A DNA stretch of 64,000 nucleotides from Cucumis sativus. Lineage: Eukaryota > Streptophyta > Magnoliopsida > Cucurbitales > Cucurbitaceae. The stretch covers positions 1,364,001-1,428,000 of the forward strand of contig NC_026661.2 of assembly GCF_000004075.3 (NCBI RefSeq), read 5' to 3'. A program made the position numbers and the translations under genes. The notes beneath the pieces are model-generated. The model had not been told where the DNA came from and searched no databases. It saw nothing but the letters and a program-made list of their open reading frames with translations. Shown one piece after another: positions 57,134-64,000 of the stretch (the first letter of the stretch is position 1; the number at the start of each line of letters is the position of its first letter).

Positions 57134-57560
57134 CCACACCCCTCTTGTAGATGGAAACAAATAACTGATTACTCAACTGGGTTTACCAGAAGGTGAAGAA
57201 AAACAAACCCATCAATTCCAAACTCAAAAAAACAAAAATAAAAATAAAAATAAAAGCTCAAACCCCAGCAAATTTTCCTTTCAACTTTCGACCCCTTTTT
57301 CTCTTTAACCGTGTCAGTGACAACCAAAAAAAAAAACCCAATTAGGGTTCAGGAAGAAGAAGATGAAGAAGAAGGAAAAGGAAAAAAAAAGAGAAGGCGG
57401 TGAGGGAATCTTTTGCCAGCGCGGAGTTTGTCGTCAGTCGTCCGCTTGTACCAGTGAAAGTAGAGAGAGAAAGAAAGAACTGTATGAGTAAGTGAGTGAG
57501 TGTGCTTTTTGTTTGTGCGTCGGTGTGGGCTAAAAAAGAAAGTTTATTTCTTAGTAGTAC
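57134..57560 (-). promoter_or_regulatory. 5' UTR and core promoter region of the DUF630/DUF632 gene
   Basis: The minus strand here has a pyrimidine-rich stretch (about 57455-57480, CTTTCTTTCTCTCTCTAC), typical of plant core promoters without a strong TATA box. A 5' UTR intron ending near 57143 (CTACAAG before AGGGGTGTGG) is possible but not shown. Exact transcription start unknown. Confidence 0.4.
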
Positions 57561-60500
57561 TCTTTTGAACGCCATTAAAACCCCATTTTAAAACTCCATT
57601 AATTCTTATATGGGGATTGGAAAATTACAGTAACAATGAAGAACAACAACAACAACAACAAGAACCAACAATCTCAGCCCCAATTCTGGGTTGTAACGTT
57701 AAGCATTCATCCTGCAATCCTCTTTTTCTCTTTTCCTTTCTTCTTTTTCTAACTTTTTCTTTTTGTAGGTTTTTTTTTTTTGTTTTTTTTTTGGAATTAT
57801 AATCTTAATTTAGGATTTAAATCAAAATATTCTTCAATTTCAGTCCAAACTCCATAGCTACTAAACTTAGAGTAGTACAGTACAATGGGCGAGAAAAGAG
57901 AGGAAATTGGGTGTTTGGTTCGAGAGAGAGAGAGAGAAATAAAACAAATAGGGTGTCCTCGGTGAATGAAATTCCGAAAATACCCTTGGTTTTAGAATTA
58001 ACAGTTGATTTGTTATTTCCTTTATTGCCCTTTTCTTTTTTGGTTGTGAGTAATTAAATTGTCGTTATTTTTGTGGACCATATTGGGTTTTAAATTTTCT
58101 TTAATTTCCGTTACTCTATCATTTAGGGTTCCATATATTCATACATTCATTTTACGTTCAAAAGCAATGTGTGTGTGACCTTTTCCTTCTTTTTTTTTTT
58201 TTTTCTTTAATTACTTCAACAATATATATCAAAATATATATATATATATGTGAAGTTTGAGGATTAAAGAATTTATGTTTAAATTAATTAATTCATTTTT
58301 ATTTTCACATGTATTTAAATCAAACGGCTAATTTTGAAATTGATGTTAATTGAATTATGTTCAATTTATTTTGATATAAACGATTATTTATTAATATTTT
58401 TGGTTTAAATAGAGATATTATTGTCATTTTATCAAATCTATTTTTTGGCGCACATTTATATATTTATATATTGTATATTTCAATTTTAATTTTGGAAATG
58501 GGATTTTGAATATGATTTTTCTTCGTTTTTAGTTTCTCTTTCTTTGTAATTCTTGATCCGGTTAGATTGCATGTTTAAGTAAAAATTTGATACAACTTTT
58601 CTGACGAAGTGTTCAAATCTTAAGTAGAAAATTAATTTTTTGTACCTTCTTTCAATCTTTTATCATGGATAACATTCTCTAACTCTTCCTTAAAGTTGGG
58701 TTGATTGATTTAAGTGATCAATAAGGAAGAGTTCTCAACCAAAAAAATAAGAAAATGGTTTCTAATTTCTAATTAGAAAGATTTTCATGTCATCTTCGAC
58801 CTAAATGAATGCAATAAATATATTATCGTTGTTAATAAAAGCATGTGTTAATACATAAGGTATTAGGTATTGATTGTCATACCAAAATTTAATGACTAAA
58901 TACCTCGCTTTACAAGTGTCAAACTTAATATAAATATTAAAGTATTGCTCGAATTAGGAACAACTATATGATTGAGTATAGTAGTGTAATAATGGTTTTC
59001 TTTTCCTTCGAGGGTTGTAATTATTGTTTTCTTTCTAATCAACTTACTTTTGTAACCTTTTTGGTCAAATAATTTATGCACCAATGAACAATACAACCAT
59101 GGCTCATCAATGCATATGTTTCTAAACCAAAACATATTCCTACTTCTTCAAACAAGTGGTAGATACTTTTCTTTTTTCTGTTTGTTTAAAAATAGACATC
59201 AAAACAATAACTTTCGAAGTGAAATCCATCTTAATCGAATGATAAAATATGGATTCACTTTGTAACGTTTATAAACACTTTTTTAATTATTTAGAAAGCC
59301 AATGCAAATATACGTTTCATAAAAAATCAAAGATTCTATATCCTATTATAGTATGCATTCAAAGCATTATATTTAAGCCTATTCCAATCGTAATTGTAAT
59401 TACAATTATACCCTTAAATTTTAAAATTAGATTCTCAAACTTATACAAATGATTATATATATAAGTTTGAGGATTCGATTTTTATCATTGGTAAGTCCAA
59501 CTTTTACGCTTATTATAAATTTGATGGTTCAATTTTAACACTAGTTTTAAAAGTTTGAGGATAGAATAGCAACGTTAAAAATGGTTGGATGAAAGTTATA
59601 TGACCAAAACAACTTATTCACCGAAATCATGTGAAATTTTCACCACTCAACTTTCATGTCCAACCAAAGTTCAAACAATTCTTTTACCTATACGGATTAT
59701 TACATTTATTATATCAAACTTTCTTAGGAACGATCCTAATTATGTTTTAAAGTTCGACTACAACCCAATTTAATCTTAATTTTAATTTTAATTATAGTAT
59801 AAACATCTTTTAACTTTCAAAGTATTACATTTAAAATCTACCTCAACCAACACCCGACTCACCAAAACTGAACGTAACTCTATTAGAGAAGTTCCAAGAA
59901 TCCTCTACTCTTAGAAGGGCATGTAGGTTAATCATTTCAACTATGTTATCATGAGTTAAATTAAACAAAATAATTTTATTATAAGTTAAATATTTAAATT
60001 TATATTAAAAATCACTTTTAGTCCATAAACTTTGATTAAAGCAACAATTTAGTTAGTAACCATTTAGTCCTTATACTTTCAAACTTACAACAAATTATAT
60101 AGTTTTTGTACTTACAATTTGCAATAATTTAGTCTTTTGGTAAAGAAACATAAAATTTCATACACACATGGATCAAGAAACCTATGAGAAATCACTTGTT
60201 TTAATAAACAATACACAATAAATTTGACACTTCATTTTAAAGAGATTGTTCACAATAGAGAATGATTGTTATAAACTTCAAAGTATATGAACTCAGTTGA
60301 TATAATTTGTTAAAGTTGAAACTTGAAAGACTAAATATCGTCATCAACTAAAGTTGAAGAAGTGAATTGTTAATCCGTTAAAATAGTAATAATAAAAAAA
60401 AAGTAATGTTAGAAGGCTTTATGGTCATTGTTGGAAAAGAAAAGAAAATGAATAAGAAGAGGGAAGAAAGGGAGAGAATAAAGGGTAATAGAATCCATAG

Positions 60501-63500
60501 AGAGAGTATAAAACACAATGGAATGAAGGAAAAGACAATGAAGATATAAAGAAGATCCAAAGAAAGGGGACCATATTATTATTATCATTATTGATTATTA
60601 TTGTTATTGTTATTATTATCATTATTAATATTATTATTATTATTTTGATATTATGATCCTATGAAGTTTTTAGTGAAATTGTTCTTCTTTAAAATTATTG
60701 AAATCAAAATTTTCAAGAAAAGAGAAAAGATCCCTATTCTCTACCAATAATTCTTTAAAAAGTAAGCGTTTTAGTTGATTAATCATAACATATATAACAT
60801 CTATTGAAATGGGTCATGTTTTGCTTACAAACAAAGCCACGGGAAAAAATCCATTTCCCAAGTTATTTATAATCAAATAATTTAAATTTAGATTCATTAT
60901 TATTAATTAGAAGAAGAAAAATAGCTTTTAGTTTTGATTGAATCAATTAAGTTTAAGTTTATTTTCATTTAAAACTCTAATTTTGTCAAACACAACTTTG
61001 GATTTGGAAAGTAATGGGGTGGTTAATACAAAATTACCTGACCTAATTAATCTATTTTGGGATAAATCGTCAAAAATAGCTCAATTGTAACCCAAAATTT
61101 TCAAATTTTAGAGAGAAAATATTACAACAAAAAATTTATCTGTTATGGAATCTTGATTTTTAAAAAGATTTTTACTTTTAAATTTTATATTTATTTTTCT
61201 TGAATCACTAAATTAAAATTTAAAAAATGGGTAAAAAATAAAACATTTAACAAAATATTTAAACTTTTATTTTCTCTTTTCGAGTTTTGTTAAGAGTAAA
61301 TAGTTTGTTAAATTTTTATATTTTTAAAAAAATTGGAAAGGATCATTATCATATTTTAATTTTTTAAACTTTTTAAAATATTTATTTTAGTTTTTTTTTT
61401 ATCTTTTTTAGAAATCTTTTGGTAGAGTTGAAAAATGACAAAATATTTATATTTCAAATAACAAAACTATTAAAAAATAAATTTTTTATTTTTTATAAAG
61501 GTTAAATATTTTGAGAATGTTCTTTTTTCATAATTTTCATTTTTTTATTTGCATTTTAGTTTGAACATTTTTTTTTTCGAGTTAGAGACAAATATTTTGT
61601 ATGTAGAAGGTAGATTGTGATGCAAACCAAAAATAATCTTTATCATATACTACATATATCTAATAATCTTATCCTACTGGGTAGATCATATGTTGATATG
61701 GAAAACTCGCTTTTTTGAAAAATAGTCCCAGTATTAGTAAAAGATTTTAATCACCAATTATTTAGATTCAATCTTTAATTTGATAAAATTAATTTTTTAC
61801 AATAAATGATTTTTTAGTCCTACAACATCAACACATATGATATAAAATTTTGTTTTTATTGGAACCATTCAAAAATTGAAGATTCAACTGTTGGACATAA
61901 TAAATTCAATTATTGCAAAATGTGATGCTAATTTTAGGGATGTTGGTAGTTTAATTTTGTTGGAACAATTGTGTACTAAAACAAAAAATGAGTACCAATA
62001 GAATAAACGGATCTACAAGACAGGTATACAACAATAGAACAGATAGCAACTATGAAGGGAAAAAACTTGCAAAACAAAAACAATGTGAGAAGAGATTGAG
62101 TTGCGAATCACACTCTCTTTACGTTTTGCAACTCTGCTCGACATATAGACAATTTGAAATTGATAAAACAATTAACTCGATCGAATTTGTACCGGAATAA
62201 TCGATTTAAACATAGATACTCATAACTCAAGTTAGAGAGCTATAAAAACAAATCTTCCTAGCAAGGTGGGAATCTCGTTTTGGAATAAATAATAATATAT
62301 ATTTTCAAATCAATTTTTCAAGAAAAAAATTATTTTATTTTAGAAAGAATTTTTGTAGCAGCTTAATTTATTTTTAGTGCTTTATATCATATGATTGATT
62401 GTTTTGTTCCCTAATAAATTATTTTAATCTGGCAAGTGCCAACATCATCTAGATTTGTTAAAATAAGCATCATGAAGTTAAATAATTGAAACAAATCAGA
62501 TTAAGTAAAAAGTACTTAATATTATTCATAATATACTAAATTAATCTACGTTACATAATCAAATTATATAATATTTTGTCCACTAACAATGAAATGAAAA
62601 TTATTTTAACCAAAGTAAATTTAGGTCATTGTGATTAGTTTGAGACGAAAGGTTCCAACCCTACTATTCCCTAATTATTATATTAAAAAATAAAAATTAT
62701 TTAACTATTTAAAGTTTTTTTTACATAAATATAGATCAAATAACATAAAACTATTACTATTCACTTTTGTTTTAAACTAAACTTAACTCTATTTAAAAAT
62801 ATATATGTAACTATACTTTATTCCTTATATTTCATATTATTCTTAATCAATCTCTTAAATTTCAAATATTATATTTAGTTCTACAATTTACATAAAAATT
62901 CTTTTGATTTTTTATATTGATTTTCTTAGTTATTTACTACAAATTTAAATTTATCTCAAAACTTAGCATTTAAACAACCTTACTTATTTGGATATGTATT
63001 TAAATAATATTATAAAATTAAAATAAATTCAAACAAAGTTTAAATAGTTAATAAATATATTATTGAACTAAAAAAGTCAACCAAGAATAATCCAATCTCC
63101 ATCTTATATGTTGTTAAATAAAAAAAAATTATACTCTTCTCATATAGTATTAAATTTTTATCAACATGTCAAAAAAATTCTTCAATAATTTCATGTATTT
63201 ATTAGTCTGATATTTGATATAAGGAATGAATCAACATTTATATTATCTCGTAAAATATATGAATTATAAGAAAATTTACAGAATATCGCTGATGTAAAGA
63301 GTAATATAAATAGTATAAGAGAAACTCTATAAAAGTACGGTGAGATATTAATTTTAAACTATATTTTTGAGAAATGTCCACAAAAGATCAATATTTTTTT
63401 AAAAAAAACAACACATTTTATCTAATTGATAATACTCAATTTGACTAATAAGTAAGAATCAAAATTTCTTCTTTTAGATATTTGGTGAATATATAGGCCA

Positions 63501-64000
63501 AAGTTTGCACATAAAGGTAAGGATATTTTGGTAAATTGAATAGCGTACAAGCAGGGTTTAGGATGACTTAAGCTAATTGCATGAAGTTATTAGAATAATT
63601 GATAGCCTGTTGCTCTAAAGCTTATAGTATATCAAAAACTCGTATCAAAGATATATTGAAGTTAGGTTTATTTAATATTTTTACTATTATATACTTTTTA
63701 AAATATCAAATAATTTTTATTAGAAAAAACACAAAATATGATCAGGTGGGGAAATGCAAAAAAGTGAAACTGAGAGGCATTAATAAGATTATTTTAGAAT
63801 AAAAACTTTAAGGGAAAAAAATAGAAAAGAAAAGAACTAAGCTGACCAAGCATTTAATATTTGCCCTAATTGGAAGTGTGGTGTCATAAAAGGAGCTTTG
63901 GAATTTTTGTCCTTTCTCTCAAATCTTCTCATTTGTCCTTCCTCCTCTTTTTTTTTTTTTTACTTATTTATGTGAAAATCAAAAACAAAAACAAAAATCC
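57561..64000. other. AT-rich gene-free right end
   Basis: No gene seen on either strand. Simple repeats: CAA at 57641-57661, GA at about 57922-57936, AT at about 58229-58248, ATT/TTA at about 60576-60645. A degenerate repeat with TTTAGTCC and ATACTTT motifs (about 60005-60140) is of the kind common in plant dispersed repeats. All open frames are short and without recognisable domains. Confidence 0.55.
60576..60645. repeat. ATT/TTA trinucleotide microsatellite
   Basis: Imperfect run of ATT/TTA units with interspersed TCA and TTG units. Confidence 0.9.

Noticed and set aside
57134-57160. Upstream in-frame ATG giving MFPSTRGVW before MGCSSSK
   Set aside because: DUF630 proteins start with MGC for N-myristoylation, and the extra codons may be intron or UTR.
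57617-57802. Plus-strand frame with a glutamine run
   Set aside because: The run comes from a CAA microsatellite and the rest is T-rich sequence without a domain.
1-64000. CRISPR arrays, bacterial operons, tRNA or rRNA genes
   Set aside because: The window is plant nuclear DNA. The regular repeats are gene-sized units, and I found no sequence that folds as a tRNA or matches rRNA.

Overview
The window is AT-rich nuclear DNA of a eudicot plant. The genes carry plant-only domains (DUF241, DUF630/DUF632), GT-AG introns, and Ty1/copia and hAT transposon remains. My impression is a cucurbit, but nothing in the sequence proves that.

From position 1 to about 48.7 kb the window is one tandem array of 13 intronless genes, all on the minus strand. 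I number them D1 to D13 from left to right. Each encodes a DUF241 (Pfam PF03087) protein of about 282-293 residues. D1 runs off the left edge; the other 12 are complete. By sequence they form four groups: I (D1-D7), II (D8, D9), III (D10, D12) and IV (D11, D13). Groups III and IV alternate, as if a two-gene block had been duplicated. D2 and D3 are almost identical over gene plus promoter but diverge abruptly outside. The spacers are paralogous too. Every promoter has a TATA box about 70-115 bp before the ATG, and most carry a TGTCTC hexamer upstream, often with an inverted partner (GAGACA).

The array is broken by transposons: an almost intact-looking but disabled Ty1/copia element (4126-8898, two 303-bp LTRs), a copia pol fragment (about 22390-23722), an unassigned insertion of about 1.3 kb (about 9244-10555), and a GC-rich patch resembling plant mitochondrial DNA (about 40761-40975).

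Right of the array lies a decayed hAT transposase (about 49273-50935, plus strand). Next is a four-exon minus-strand gene (53494-57133) for an 823-residue DUF630/DUF632 protein with an N-myristoylation signal. The last 6.4 kb is AT-rich, with simple repeats and no gene I can support.

The DUF241 copies are probably a lineage-specific expansion of one function under related promoters. The DUF630/DUF632 gene is a separate single-copy neighbour.
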